From assembly GCA_921293015.1 (NCBI GenBank), contig OV121083.1, forward strand, positions 30,124,908-30,188,907: a stretch of 64,000 nt of DNA, written 5' to 3'. Source of the stretch: Phorcus lineatus. Lineage: Eukaryota; Mollusca; Gastropoda; Trochida; Trochidae. Below the pieces are notes generated by a model. That model saw only the letters and a list, made by a program, of their open reading frames with translations, was not told the DNA's origin and did no database searches. Both the position numbers and the translations under genes were made by a program. The first letter of the stretch is position 1, and every line of letters starts with the position of its first letter. Of the stretch, positions 11,399-24,549 are shown piece by piece.

Positions 11399-11665
11399 TC
11401 AAGTACAATTGGTTACTGGTTTCTGGTTGGGAAAGATCTTTGAAATATCCCTCACACATATTAACTTTAATTTTACACTCGAAGGCCCTATGCAAATTGA
11501 ATCAATTTTTATTGCGGCACTGATCAAAACATGAGGATAATTGATATCAATTTCATCAATGAATTCTATATCATTCCCCACAGTGAAAAGTTTGGATTTC
11601 ATATAACTTTGCAAACAGGACATTACATTCGGGTTTAAAACATTTACACAAATCATCCTAGACAT
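11399..11665 (-). CDS. extra ORF of the old Polinton, unknown
   Basis: An 88-codon minus-strand reading between the two-helix membrane protein and integrase remnants. No counterpart was found in the young element. It contains no motif I recognise. With its neighbour at 11691-12017 it fills the junction that corresponds to the ends of the young element. It may be part of a cargo gene or a chance ORF. Confidence 0.4.
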   Translation of the reverse strand: MSRMICVNVLNPNVMSCLQSYMKSKLFTVGNDIEFIDEIDINYPHVLISAAIKIDSICIGPSSVKLKLICVRDISKIFPNQKPVTNCT

Positions 11666-11690
11666 TATTCAATTCTAACAGAGTTTTCAA

Positions 11691-12017
11691 TTACCGTCTC
11701 CCTTTCTTAGTTAATTCATTTGTTTTATCATTTAATTCATCTATTTCCATTTTGTAGTTGCTTATCAAGTGGGTTTTACATTGTTCTATAATTTTTGATA
11801 AAGCATTACCCAACTCTTCTGATAAATGTAATGGTATGTAAAATCCTCCATATAAATCTCTTTTTATGAAGGATTTGATATTTTTCACAGGAAATATCAA
11901 ACTATTCCCATCATTTGTGGAAATATCAATTATTTTATATGTAATATCATTAAACACAACTTTTCTTGAATCACTGAATAAAATGCTATAATTTCTAGGA
12001 TTTGACAATTTATTCAT
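11691..12017 (-). CDS. extra ORF of the old Polinton, unknown
   Basis: A 108-codon minus-strand reading, MNKLSNPRNYSILFSD at the front, followed by a Val/Ile/Asp-rich segment (KVVFNDITYKIIDIS), an LYGGFYIPLHLSEELG stretch and a charged coiled tail (MEIDELNDKTNELTKK). It is one of the few open readings of this length in an otherwise badly broken element. It lies between the membrane protein and integrase, has no counterpart in the young copy and is not recognised. Confidence 0.5.
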   Translation of the reverse strand: MNKLSNPRNYSILFSDSRKVVFNDITYKIIDISTNDGNSLIFPVKNIKSFIKRDLYGGFYIPLHLSEELGNALSKIIEQCKTHLISNYKMEIDELNDKTNELTKKGRR

Positions 12018-12049
12018 TCTCTTTTATTATAATGTTAAAATCTTTTTAA

Positions 12050-12850
12050 AAAACTGACCAAATTGGATCTGATGCTCTAAACCCTCAACCTTCGAGTTCC
12101 CCCGGTTGATATAAATATCTAACACTAACTCTATCAGGTATTATTTTTTCTGACCCCAATAGAGGTGCTGCAGCCTTTGCTGTCACGGATTTCAGTTTAA
12201 TAGCATTAACCGATTAACCGGTTTCTTATCAATAATTCTAGTTTTTTCATTATTCAATGCTGAAATAACTTGTGGTAATTTAAGAATCCATTCTCTGGAC
12301 CTCTCGGACAATTTGGTATTGTTACCGGATTTCATTTTTAATTCCTCTGCACACTGATAGCCGAATAAGCGCTCGGATAATGTCTTATTGAACCTCTCCA
12401 CAATAGCTTGACTTCTGTGCGCCTCCTTATATCCCCGTCTTATTTTTATTACATTATGTTTTGTCAGGAACGATGTTACCTCAGCGAAAAATTCCCTCCC
12501 CGCATATACTTGGAAATTTCAATGGAGTTGTTTTGTATATTTTTTCTAAAGCTTTAGCAACTTCTGTTGAGTTTTTAGTTGTTAGTGGCATTGCCACATC
12601 AACAACCATCAATGCGTATCGATAAATTTTCTCCTAACTCTGTCATGGGGTAAGAATAGTAAGTCAGCTTGGTGGATTTCATTAGGTCAACTTGCATCAA
12701 ATTTCCGCCTGGGTATGTATACTTAGGTGGGGGCAAATATATTTGCCAAATGGCTTGTTTCATTAACCAATTCTTGGCTTCGGTTTTACTAACCTTAGCA
12801 ATTTATCTATAGCTGCAAGGTCTTTTTAATAGCCCCTCGGGCTGTAATAA
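12050..12850 (-). pseudogene. integrase remnant (old Polinton)
   Basis: Parts of the retroviral-type (DDE) integrase are visible in the same order as at 35557-36531. These include a VERFNKTLSERLF-like stretch (read as MERFNKTLSERLFGYQ), the KLPQVISALNNEKTRIIDKKP block, and toward 12750 the WQIYLPPPKY-like front part. The gene is broken several times. In this element integrase is internal, whereas it is the end gene in the young copy. Confidence 0.8.
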
Positions 12851-12879
12851 ACCCTCTGGAGTTTCTTTTCCATATTTCA

Positions 12880-15800
12880 AACTTTTAAGTAATCACATCT
12901 GAATACCCATATGTATACCCATAAGCATTAGTATTAACACCATTATCTGTAATCCACCTTTTAGTATCTAATGGACATAAGGATGTTTTATTTATTCTCT
13001 TGCATAAATGTTATGACCTACACTTCTCAAAGTATTCATTTCATGTTTAAAACTCTTCTTACCAAACAATGCCTCTTTGTATTGACCAAAGTTCATATAT
13101 TTCCTAACTACATATAGTTTGATTCCCTTAGCCTTCTTGATTTCGTTTTCTGCCATCTGTATGCAGTACATTTTAGGTCTTAAACCTCACATATTCAGAA
13201 ATAGGTGTACCATTATATTCATCTTTCATCTTACCTAAAACCTTTTTATTTTTCACATTGTGTAATGGGTGGTCTTTATCAAAATCCCTGGTATCATACA
13301 AGTCATTGTTTTCCTTCATATCTTCATGCACATCATCCGTTTGTATTTCTAGTAGTAAAGAATCTGTGTTGGTGTATAACACCTCACATCTATCCCTATA
13401 AGTCTTCTTAAACTCATTGTAATAAAAGTCGTACATCAAAAGTTTGGATAAGTCTAAGATGCTCATACCAACGAAAATCAGTTTATTGAAAACTATCTTG
13501 GATTTATTCATGTAAACAGCAGCTAAATCATGATCAAATATTTTGAATTCGTTAAAAGCTTGATTAGCAATAGCCTTCCTGAGAGGTTCATTTTTTCCCT
13601 CTGCCCTGAATAATTGCTCATCCACTCTCTTAAATTCTCCATAGTTTACCAAATACTGAATTATTCATGAACTTGTAAAGATTCTTTTCGAAATCACTTG
13701 TAGCTTTCTTCCTCAGTTCAGTATTCAATCTAATATAAGGCTCCATCCAAGGACTCTGGTCAAATTGAAGGACCCTAAGTACTTAAGTTAATTCCATACC
13801 CAAAGAGATACATAGCTGTAGATTTCTATAGTGAACTACATATTTTGATTTGTTCATTAAATTTAGTATCATTTTTTGCACATCTGATAGCTTCTTATCT
13901 CCTAGTAAATTATTTTGTTAATCAGACAACCATTCTTGTTTAACTATTAATATTAATTGGGGCCAGAGGATAAGTGTTGTGGGTTTATGTAATTCTTTCA
14001 GATATTCAATATGAACTTCGAATATATATCCGGGTTTAGAATCTTTTGGTATTTTCAGGATGTGCTCTGCTGCAAACTCTGTATTAACCCACTTAAATCC
14101 TCCAGTTGGCAAATATTGGCTCATCGTCAACCTGTAAAGGTTATTAGCATCTAAATATAATATATGATTAGATGGTTTACATTTTTCATATCCTTCTATG
14201 TATGTATTGTTTGCTTTAGCATGTCTCTTGGAAACCATGGATATACCACCTCTAAGTCCCTTCTCAATGAATAAATGCATATCATAATCAGTAAGAAGTT
14301 TTAATTTTATACCAGTTTTCTTAAGCAAGGCATCCCAAGAAAGTCCTGGACTAGTGAAATAATGTGCAGGATCCAATCCGTACTGAGAGAAACAAGTCTT
14401 CCTGAATGTCTCAAATACATCAGCAAGTAATAATACATCAGTTTTTAGATAATAGTCGTGATAGTAACCTAAATTCTTACACCCGAATGAGTTCCACACA
14501 TTTTAGCATGTTCGTAATCATCATCAGTTATATTACTTCAGATAAATCATTATAGAAATATTCAATAGGTGGTAATTCAGTTTCTTCAAACCTATCCCAA
14601 CTGTCCAATGAAGAATATGGATATATTCCTTTTTTCAATAATAAATGACGATTACACTCCTTGGTGTACTTGCCATTACACTCCTGAGAGTACTTGCCAT
14701 TACACTCCTGAGTGTACTTCTCAGTTATTGCAAATGTGTCATTAGCTTTTACTAAAGAATCTAGAGACATTAGAAGAAACTGACAACTGTCAATAAACCG
14801 GAGGTGCCTTAATGAAAAGGTAATATATTTCTCCATATTATTTGGAATACATTTGATATCCCCAGGAACATAAGAAATAGCCTACATGATAAGGTTTGCA
14901 TCATAATTTTTCAGATTGTGAAACACCACTGGGATTGTTATACCTTTGGGCTTTAACTTTATCTGGGTGTTTTAACCATTCGCGGAGAATTGTTCAAAAT
15001 GTCTCCGTTGCATTTGGTCCTCTGTAAATAGTTGGTTTATAACTTACCCCATCACATCGGGTGACCAGTTATCCAAATCCGCAGGCCTCATGTGATTGTG
15101 ATATAACAGTAAAACTTTGCTTTGGATCGGGATGTGCGGTATGAACTTTCTTGTTGATCTACTCAAAATAAGCATAAATAACATGAGGTGCAAGCATTTG
15201 ATTTTGATAATTTTTAAAACAGAGAGTTTCCTTCCCCTGTTTCGTCATATCAATTCTAAAAGCAGTTTCACTTACACTTCTACAGTCTGCTTTATGTTCT
15301 TTGAGTAAATCTTCTCTAGAATATCCGTGTCTTTTACAAAAGTAGTTTTTTCTTTTTATGTTTTGATTGATCGTACAAAAGCCTTTCCAAATTTTTTATC
15401 CAAGTATAATGATATTTATCATTATCCTCAATTAGAAAGAGGTTTAGTCTAGTAATCTTTTCATCAGCTTAACTATTCCTATGAATAATGATACCCTTGT
15501 TACTTTTATTATTCCCGAATACATTAATAGCTAAATTATTCAGTTTTTCTAGTCTTGAAATTTGTGAAACAGGAGTAGACATGTCTATACCAGTAAAACT
15601 AAGCCCATCATCAGTAGGATAAGAAGAGAGTCTATTAGAATTTGAAGTAGCTGGAAATAGGGCAGATTGCAATGCCCACCTGATACAGTTATCATCATTA
15701 TTCTTTACATTTATAATTTCCCTCTTTTTCTTATAATATTCTGGTAAATCTATATAAGATCCTCCCTTCATTGGGTTATATTTTGCTACGTATAACCATA

Positions 15801-16466
15801 ATTTTTCTATACGGTTTACCACTCCCCCAGAACCATTTCTTGTGTATCTTTCTAAATTTTCTTCTACCACTTGTTGAGCTTTAGTCAAAGTTGAAGGAAT
15901 ATCATCTGGATTTGTTATTACCATTTATTTGCTTCTAAAAAAAGCGTGGGTTATAGTATTTTCACCATCCTTGATAAAGCTAACTTTAATTGCCAATTGG
16001 TATTTCATGTTAGTCATGTCTTTCAATTCTTCTGTTAATTTGTTTACTAAAATCTTTTCTGTATCTATATAAAGTGTAGATAAATCCTTTCAATTATGTT
16101 CCATTTCCCAGCTTCGTAGATATCTAGTAAAAGTATTTGTTAATTGGAATTGTTCTGGTTTGATATTTAAATCTCTTTTAATATCTAAATCTTTTAAATA
16201 TTGGTCATCTTTTTTTGTTCAGTTTCAATTTTATTCTTGATTTTGAATTGTTCTGGTTTGATATTTAAATCTCTTTTGATATCCTTATCTAAATCTTTTA
16301 AATATTCTTTATCTTACTTCTTTACCTTTGATTCAGTTTTAATATTACTTTTTATCTTTTTTAATTTAGGTGTTTTCAAAAAGGTTTCTGCCACAAATTT
16401 GGCGGCCCTTTTCCTGACCTCTTGATTACCCCGCCTTTTGCTGCTTCTAATTGAAATGGCCGGCAT
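12880..16466 (-). pseudogene. DNA polymerase B remnant (old Polinton)
   Basis: Most of the protein-primed family B polymerase can be traced. Visible blocks are TDSLLLEIQTDDVHEDM near 13300-13380, LGYYHDYYLKTDVLLLADVFETFRKTC and DYDMHLFIEKGLRGGISMVSKRHAKANN near 14200-14460, LYLDANNLY near 14140, and the N-terminal NDDNCIRWALQSALFPA block near 15650-15720. The front near 16460 starts MPAISIRSSK. It is broken many times. Gene order and strand relative to integrase are the same as in the young copy. Confidence 0.85.
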
Positions 16467-16556
16467 TTTATTATAATCCAGAAAAAATATTTATTAGTTT
16501 TTCTAATTTTTTCTTTAATATTTATTCTATTAAATAAATTTATCACAACATATTCC

Positions 16557-17075
16557 TTAAGAAACAGCTTTTGTATAAGAGTTGTCTAAAAAGCAACCTT
16601 TATTTATATACTTCTTACTAATCCAAAACGTTTTCTCAATTTCATTATAACTTTTGTCAATATTTATTTCTTTATAAACTTTATACAAACAAAACATTAT
16701 CAACCCCAATCTATTGTTTCCTCTTAGAATTATGTTTAATTTTTCCACTATTGCAATATATAAATATTTGCAAGAAGTTTTATAAATGGTATAGGAATAT
16801 GTATCTACTTTCTTCTAAAGACCTCATAGATAAGGGCAGTTTTTTTTTGTATCGTTAGATTAGTATTTATCGGATAATCTTCAAAGAAATTAAGAGTTTT
16901 AAATTCTTCCCCACAGTTTATCTGTGTCCTTCATAACTATTGATAATATTCTCATGATTACATTCTTTAATAGTCAAGTCTTCACAATTATCACATCGGA
17001 TAACAAAGTGACATCAATTTTCACAGAATAATTCATTTCTGTATATAATAGTTTCTCCATGGAGGCAATCCATTT
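16557..17075 (-). pseudogene. TFIIB-like zinc-ribbon protein remnant (old Polinton)
   Basis: The minus strand begins MDCLHGETIIYRNELFCEN with Cys/His pairs and later shows the KLNIILRGNNRLGLIMFCLYKVYKEINIDKSY block that matches the young protein at 40465-40995 (KLNLIKRGKNRLGLIGVCLVHAYKELNVDKSY). It lies upstream of the polymerase as in the young copy. Confidence 0.75.
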
Positions 17076-17105
17076 TTATATTATTCAAGAGAATATTTTT
17101 AATTT

Positions 17106-17423
17106 TTATTTTATGTTATAAACAATAAACCCCACTACAATCATTCCAATAACAACAAATACTATCTCACCCTGTTTTTGATATTGTGAAGGAGTATAAA
17201 AGTCGGTTAGAGTGGGCTTAGGTTCTAATGGGGCTCCAAATCTCACATGATATTCATGCATTGCGTCATCTACATCCATAAAAGTTGTAATAGCATGATT
17301 TTGTCTTTTAAGTTCTTCATTTACAAAATCAAGTCTTGTGGATCTTTCTTTCTCCCACTTATTCTTGGCAGTTGCCAGTTCCTCCAAAGCTTTGTCATGT
17401 CTTGCTCTTTCTCCATTGCCCAT
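17106..17423 (-). pseudogene. coiled-coil, single-helix membrane protein (old Polinton)
   Basis: A 105-residue reading with a Lys/Glu/Arg-rich helix (ERARHDKALEELATAKNKWE, RLDFVNEELKRQNHAI), a Pro-rich linker with FYTPSQYQ and one C-terminal membrane helix (EIVFVVIGMIVVGFIVYNI). It matches 41016-41425 of the young element, including the order helix-linker-membrane anchor. The role is unknown; the layout suggests a membrane-anchored virion or assembly factor, which is inference. Confidence 0.7.
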
Positions 17424-17539
17424 TTAAAAAAAAAGTAGTTGCTCCCAGAGAATGCCGATGCATTCACAACTGCACCCCCACCATCATAGCAATTGTTGCC
17501 ATTTTTATAAATAAAGTTATATATTTTTAAGGATACTAA

Positions 17540-17775
17540 GTCACTATATCAGTGGGGATAAGTTTATGTTTTTCAAGATAGTCTTTTATAAACATTGCTC
17601 CCCAAATATGTAATGTGACCACCCCAACATCATTTACATTAAAGTCCAGTTTAGGTGTACCAGTTTTAAATACCATTTTACTAACCCTTGAAGTTCCAAT
17701 GGCTAATCCAGTTATTACTGTAGCATGGTAAAGTGTGTTTACAAGGTTTTTTCCGACATCTTCTCTCTATTTCAT
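17540..17775 (-). pseudogene. small membrane protein remnant (old Polinton)
   Basis: This minus-strand segment parallels the 78-residue protein at 41497-41733: a VNTLYHATVITGLAIGTSRVSKM-like first half, then a PKLDFNVNDVGVVTLHIWG-like second half and a short polar tail. It probably has two short membrane segments. The function is unknown. Confidence 0.65.
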
Positions 17776-17789
17776 ATGAAATCCTTTAG

Positions 17790-18100
17790 TCTTTAAAGAA
17801 CCTCATATGCAGAATTACTCCCTGGACATGTATGTCTGGATCTTGAAATACCAACTCCTATTCCTATTCCAATAACACATATCAAAATGGGAAATAATAT
17901 ATTTCCATGATTTACAACCACAGTCCGCTGTTCCCTCAATTGCTTCTGTTCATTTTGTGGTGCATAATGGAGTGCACTCAGCTGTGCATTCTGTAGTGTA
18001 TTACGTTGTTCACGTTTTTATTTCTTAACCATAGCCCCCTTCTTACCAGCAGCAACTTTTTTAGGATTTTTTGTAACTGTAAGTTTTGGAGGAGTTCCTT
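17790..18100 (-). pseudogene. basic protein remnant (old Polinton)
   Basis: The minus strand shows the KLTVTKNPKKVAAGKKGAMVKK-type basic block and a following hydrophobic segment (NHGNILFPILICVIGIGIG). Both match the Lys-rich protein at 41743-42156 of the young copy. A DNA-condensing or core role is plausible by composition only. Confidence 0.6.
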
Positions 18101-18404
18101 CAGTGGGTTCCAGTGTCTGTAATTGAGGGATTTTCTCCAATTCGGATATCTTTATTATCTAAACTTTTACCTTTAAAATGGCAATACTTCGCAGTTGTTA
18201 TAAAAGTTGTAAGCCATGCTAGGAACATCCCGTACCTATAATAAAGCTCACAACAAGTTTTGTTTATAGCATTATCAATAAAAGGGTCAACCATTAGTTT
18301 GTCTTTATTTTAGGGGGGGGGGGGGAGGGGGGATATCTAAGAAGTAGCTAGCAGCAGTAGAATATAAAGGTAGCAAAGACTTTCCTAATGTCTTAACCAT
18401 AACA
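18101..18404 (-). pseudogene. membrane protein remnant, C-terminal part (old Polinton)
   Basis: The reading with FIDNAINKTCCELYYRYGMFLAWLTTFITTAKYCHFKGKSL matches FIDIATNKICCDLYSKCGMYLAPITMMITTAKHVDFKNISF in the young gene at 42080-42756. The remnant stops at the 12-bp target duplication (TTAACCATAACA, 18393-18404) of a LINE and resumes at 25147. Confidence 0.75.
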
Positions 18405-18626
18405 TTATGGTATTGATATTGTTACATGTTAGGTATTGAATATTATGTATCTGCTATTAATCATATAGCTATCCGAAGAACTATTTGTTTATTAAGATTA
18501 CATGCACTTCCCCTGAGATGTAATATCCAGGGTGTTGATGTGAATAGAATCTGTAAAATGTGTGACTGTGCCCTGATTGAAAATAAAATTCACTTTTTGT
18601 TTGAATGTGACGCATCACTACAGAAA

Positions 18627-19060
18627 TGACTTGGTTTCTTGAATCCTGGAAACCACAAGGAGAGTGGGTAATTGAGGTATTCAGTTGGTATCCATTCACT
18701 GAAACTAAGTAACTTGGTTTCCAGCTACAATCCATTTTGGATTCTTTGATTTGTTATATATCCATATATGGAAACCAACATGAAACCGTGGTCAGTTGGT
18801 TTCCATTTATGGAAAGTGCAAATGATGATTTCATTGAATGGAAACTAACATCAAACCATAACGTTAAGTTTCATGTTGGTTTCTAATTTTTTTTTAACTA
18901 AATGAATTGATTGAAAAATTATTTAGTTTTATCTAGAACATATATGTTTGAGTAGTCTGGCATCCACTTGGTATCCATCCACTGAAACTGAGTTACTTGG
19001 TTTCCTACTGGAATCCATTTGGCATTCAGGTTTAATTTATTTCCGGAATGGAAACCAAGA
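18627..19060. repeat. left subterminal TTGGTTTCCA repeat cluster
   Basis: About nine copies of TTGGTTTCC(A/T), its variant TTGGTATCCA and the inverse GGAAACCAA lie in the first 440 bases of the CACTA-like element. Such subterminal motifs are transposase binding sites in studied CACTA elements; that role here is inference. Confidence 0.75.
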
Positions 19061-21847
19061 AGATACAATGGTTGAGCGTTTCTACACTATTACTGTTCAT
19101 TTCAGGATCTTGGCTTTAACATTAACCCTTACGAAACATCTACGAAGTTGCAATACTTCTGCTACATCACGGCAATGTTCAAACTTCGAGTAAAATCCTA
19201 TTCAAGGAGTGAAACTGTTTTCCATCATCTTATGATGGTTAACAAATCGTTGACATCAACGTTAAGGATTTCATAGACAAGATAAAAACATTGCACCAAA
19301 ATAAAGAACACTCATTTTATCGATATGTTGAATTTATTAGAATAGATGTTTTTCTTCACTGCGATATCAATCAATGTTATCGTCGTAATAAGAAATTTAC
19401 ATTACATCTACAGTTACAAAAGGATTTAAGTGAATGTTGTTGACATGAACAGTAATTGGTTATATTAATGGAGATTGGTGGAGCCTCAAATTTATTAATG
19501 GACCAATGGAATGTGAAGAGAAAGAGCATCAACTGTCCACCACGGTAAATCGTGATTGTTGATTGTTACCTTGATAATTAAATCCCTTTATCGGTCAATA
19601 AGTTGTAAACAGATTTGGTCGTTTGTTTAGTAAAGGACAACAGTTACTAAAATGAATGTTATTTCAAACTGAAAATTCAGATGAGAAATCAGATAATCAA
19701 ATTTTCATGGGTCAATAACTTGCAGATGAGTTTAGTTGCTTATAGTTTAGTAAATGACTGAAATGCAATATAGCACGCTTTTTCTCACTCAAATTGGCTA
19801 TTTCAAGGCATATAAGGGTGTAGTCACTCACTTCAGCTTTCTATCGATGCAATTATGTACGTATTATTCTTTTCACGGTCAAACTCGGCACAGAAAAATA
19901 AAAACTCTGTGAATAGCTTGCAAACAAATGATTAAATATTGACTGTTGAAAACGCTTGAACTAGTAATATGTACAGCTTTTGAGTTAACGGTAATCTCTT
20001 AAATGATTAGCAAGAAGGAAATAATATTTCTTAAAATTTCTTAAGCACAGTTGCATTGAATATTCCTGGTCTTTCAGAATTGGCTTTGAAACCAGAATGC
20101 GTACATATTTGTCGAATAATATTTTGGATTGATTACCTTAGTGTGGGTCGTTATAGATATAGTAAGATAGGCATTATTGGTAAGCACTATAGCTTATAAG
20201 TTTCCCTAATAGATCTTTTATTCTAAAGTGTAAACTCGGATTGTGTCCGATTCGTCTATCGCAAGATTCAGAGCTGATGTCCTCTTTACTTCTTTTGAAT
20301 CATCAGATCAATTGCTCATACAGAAAACCTGATAGTAAAGGTTTTATTATTATAGAATCAATATCATTTCGATCGCTAATTCACTCATCTTTGTATTTAA
20401 TTTGTAAACATATCAAATATTAACTAAACATAACAAAAAATTAATGTGAACAAGTAACTTAAGGAAACAAACAATTTAAAAATTAATTGCTGTACATTGG
20501 GTTAATATTTTGCAGCAGCATCCATTTAAATAGCAAAATATATTCTGAAAATCTTGGTCTTGATACATATTTCCATATTTCATTTCAAAAAGATTTTCAT
20601 GAAATACTATATCACATTCTAAAAAAAACTAAGAAGAATACGTTTTTTTATCACAACCCTTTGGGATAACCTTTTCACATACTCTTCTGTTGGTATATAA
20701 TCACCTTTTTCGTATCTCTACAACAGTAAATACATTTCACTTCACTCCAAATGAGGCTAGACATAATCTACCATAATCTGCAATTCAACTGGCTGATTGC
20801 ATAACACTTCCTGCTTGACACCTGGCCCGACCGGACACAGTTACTAATAAAGGAGACAAACATGGCCGCCATCAACATAAACGACTGTAGATAATTTCAC
20901 AGCTGAGTAACAGGTTCAAAGGCAGTTCTACAGTAAAGGATACCAAAGTAAGTACCCCTTAACTGCACCAAACTCACTTAAATTGCTCTTATAAACTTGT
21001 TTAATCTTCCGTGAAAGAGCTGAATAAAGTCATTTCTGAAAAGTTGGCTTCACTCAGTCGAACTGATGACTGTTTTTAACTGACAAGCTACATGGATTGG
21101 TGTGTTTTATAAGAAGTTAAATTTGTATGTATTATGTTGACCTGTTTATAGATGGGTCATTAAGTTCCCTTTATTTAACAATTTTCAGCCGAAGATATGA
21201 CATTGTTTACACAAGGGTGCACTGAACCATGACAGCCGGGAGCTTAGAAGGAAGTGGATTATGCAACAGGTAACATCACAGTCAGCATGCTGACCTAATT
21301 CTTGAATAATAAAGCAGTATACTACTGAACTGTTTAGAATGGAAAATTCAAAAGGTAAAGCAGCCAAGGCAATTGGTGGTTTAAATTGATTTATATATTT
21401 AATATAATGTAACTGTGTTATAATATGGGAGTACTTGACATCAGTTGCTTTGACTTAGAATCTAGTTTGGGATTTCATATTTCTGTAAATGTTTACTATA
21501 TCTATTTGTTTTCATTGATAGTATTTAGATTTTCTGTCAATAAGTAGACTTTCAACAAGATGAGAAAACGTAATCATTTGTTATACTATTGATTTATCTA
21601 AAATTTCGATTTCAACTAAATGTTTGTGTTTGTGTAAAATGAGATATTTTTAAAGTATAACTCACGCAAAACGATATCATTTTGCTAGATTAAAATGAAA
21701 CAATTATTTTTAAAAAATCTGCTTTACTTATGTCAACATTGAGAAGATTGTTAATGCTAATTTTAGTGTGAACCATCAACATACACACAGTGTCTCACAG
21801 TAATGCTTATTCCATGTAAATTGCTCACTATTTACCAATAAGTAATA

Positions 21848-23347
21848 AACTCTTCAAAAAAAGAAACTTGACATTCATGCAAAATTGATTTTTTTCGAAA
21901 CGGTTAAATTTTTTTCATGATACATACCTGTAATTTAAAGAAAGGCTTGCTCAAAAGTGTAAATTTACCAAAAACAATGGCCCAAAAAGTTTACGTTGTG
22001 TACAGGGACGAAAACGAGCGATTCGTCCAAATGCATTTTCTGCTAAAGCACGTGCAGCATGGGATCATGAAGGTTTACATGCAGACACGTCTGCTATAGG
22101 GGTAGAAAAAGCCATATCAGCCACTGTTCATTCAGACTACACAACAGCGGTACAGCGACCTGAAGAATTCCAAGACTGAACAGAACGCAACGCAACAACG
22201 CTATTGGCAGACTGCAAGCAGGAGCGACGCAGCGAGATGTTGCAACACACTTTGGCGTGTCCAGACAGACCATCTCTTCATTGTGGACCAGTTTCAACAC
22301 CCGAAACAGCGTTGATGATAGGCCAAGGTCAGGCAGACCAAGGGTGACTACTCAGGCCCAAGATCGGTACATCCGACTGGTCAACCTTCGGGGACGCACC
22401 AGGACAGCAACGTCAACAACAACGCAGATACCAGGCCTGCGTCGAATTTCCGACCAAACGGTACACAACAGGCTGATGGAGACTGGACTTTTTCCAGAAT
22501 GACGGGTTCGACATCCCGTTATAATGCAACGTCATCTGGCGGACCGTCTCCAGTGGTGTCAACAGAGGATGAGATGGGCACGTGCAAGGTGGAGAACCGT
22601 TCTCTTCACTGATGAGTCCCGTTTTCTGCTTTTACGAAGTGATGGACGAGCACGTGTATAGCGACGTCGTGGAGAACGTTATGCTGCCAACTGTGTTCAG
22701 GAGGTTGTCCCATTTGGAGGTGGGAGTGTCATGGTGTGGGTCGGGATTCGTCACGGTGTTAGGACGCCCCTTGTGCATGTTGTGGGTAACCTCACAGGAG
22801 TCGGTATAGGGACTTGATCCTACAACCTTACGTTATTCCTCACGTCAACGTCCATGTTGGTCTCTTTCAGTAGGACAATGCTCGACCACATGTTGCACAT
22901 GTTTGTCAAGACTTTTTACAGCGTAACAATGTCCAGACATTGCCATGGCCAGCCAGGTCACCAGATTTGAGCATCTCTGGGACGAACTGGATCGACGAGT
23001 GCGCAATAGGAATCCACCATCCCAAACACTTCCAGGACTTCTTGCAGCACGAATGGCAGAACATTACACAGGCTGTGATTGACAACTTGATTGCATCCAT
23101 TGGTCGTCGGTGCCAAGCAATAATCAATGCCAATGGTGGCCATACCAGATACTGACATTTGTGCACCCCTGTGATGTTGAAACACTTGTGCACCTGTGCA
23201 TTTCAAGATCATGCTTATTCTGAATAAAATTTACTGAACAGAGATCTTCGAACAGCGTTTTAGTTTTCATTTCAATGTTTAACTTGCATCTGTGGTCTTT
23301 ATATTGAACTTTGAAAGTCAGTGTCAAGTTTCTTTTTTTGAAGAGTT
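21848..23347 (+). mobile_element. Tc1/mariner-like element, broken
   Basis: A 1500-bp element bounded by TA (21846-21847 and 23348-23349) with matching ends AACTCTTCAAAAAAAGAAAC read inward from both sides. The plus strand carries a degenerate Tc1-type transposase. It is nested in the CACTA-like element, so it inserted after that one. Confidence 0.9.
21977..23155 (+). pseudogene. Tc1-like transposase, degenerate
   Basis: Landmarks in order: a paired-type helix-turn-helix front (ATQRDVATHFGVSRQTISSL), the GRPR linker (DRPRSGRPRVTT), the second DNA-binding half (RRISDQTVHNRLMETGLFPE), TVLFTDESRFLL with the first catalytic Asp, GGGSVMVWVGI, and the late PWPARSPDLS stretch that normally precedes the last catalytic acid. 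These lie in different frames; a stop follows LFPE at about 22501, and frame shifts occur between the middle and end blocks, so no active enzyme is encoded. Family length is about 340 residues, which fits the span. Confidence 0.85.
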
Positions 23348-24549
23348 TACTATTTTAAGCTTAACTGATATTTCTCTATGCACTGGGTTGCAAGTTGGGC
23401 AACTGAAGACATTGCCTGCTGTGATAAATAATTATTGTGGTTTAAACATAGTTTATTCAATTAAACACTGTACAGTAGGTTCTTTAATTGGTAAAATACA
23501 ACATTTGGTCCTTCTTTTCCAACACCCAAAACAATGCATAATGAATGAACCTAAAATAATAATTAAACTTACGTATATACCAATTCAAATGTCATCAAAT
23601 ATTTTGTTATCTACAATTTATAATTCAATGATGTCTTTGTAACAGATTATTACTTCATTTGTATCATTTTATATGGCTTATTAGTTTTTGTTCTTATAGT
23701 GATATACCCAACATATTTTAGTATAACTTGAAAATTAAATTGCTGGTTTTTTTTATCGAAATTCAAAATTAGAGATACATCAATTTCATTTTCAATTCAA
23801 TTTGTTTATCTGAGGTGTTCAAGGAGGGTTTCGAGGGAGTAAGTACATTCAATTGTTAAATAAGCATACAGATTGATTGTTGACTCCCAACCACTTAACA
23901 GAGTCAATTCATATAGCAATAGTGTGTTGGTAACTGCTTTCCCTAACTCATATGTATGCTTGCGAAAAGAAGTAACTGTGGAAGATTGATTGTGTCTAAA
24001 TTTCATGTACTCTTTTGAATATTTTAAGTATCTATACAATTGTTTTATTTAGAATAAAGACCAATTCAAAACGTCTGAAAAGTGAACAGGGGGAATTTTG
24101 TATATTTTGCACTTTTGAAGATTGTTAATATTTAAATGAATAACTAAATGCATTTCTAAACCTTCATATGTATATATTTATATTCATAGCTGTAATGAAG
24201 TCATTATTTCAATAAAGATAGGAGATTTCATAAAAAGTGATTAAATTGTAAATTTATGTTTTATTACTTTTCGTTTAAAGATGAATACATTCTTAAATAT
24301 TGTGTGATTGAATTAATGTTAATAAGTGAATAGATTAGTAATATTTTCTATGAAATGTTTTATAGGAGGAATGCTTTTTAAAAGATTGGTATACACTATG
24401 AACCACCATATATTCACACTCACATTTTACCTTGTAGGTATTGTAACCTTCCATGTATGTTTTTTGTCTTTATTGCAATAAATATTTTATGGTAATTGAT
24501 GTGTTTGTTCATTGTACTACAACATAAATTTACACACAATAAACACTAC

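Noticed and set aside
11385-12050. A hidden pair of Polinton ends, which would make the old element two separate copies.
   Set aside because: No inverted repeat is visible there, the interval is filled by two open readings, and the outer inverted repeats pair with each other across the whole region.
20868-20900. ATGGCCGCC start in good context within the CACTA-like element.
   Set aside because: The frame closes after nine codons and no downstream exon signal was found.
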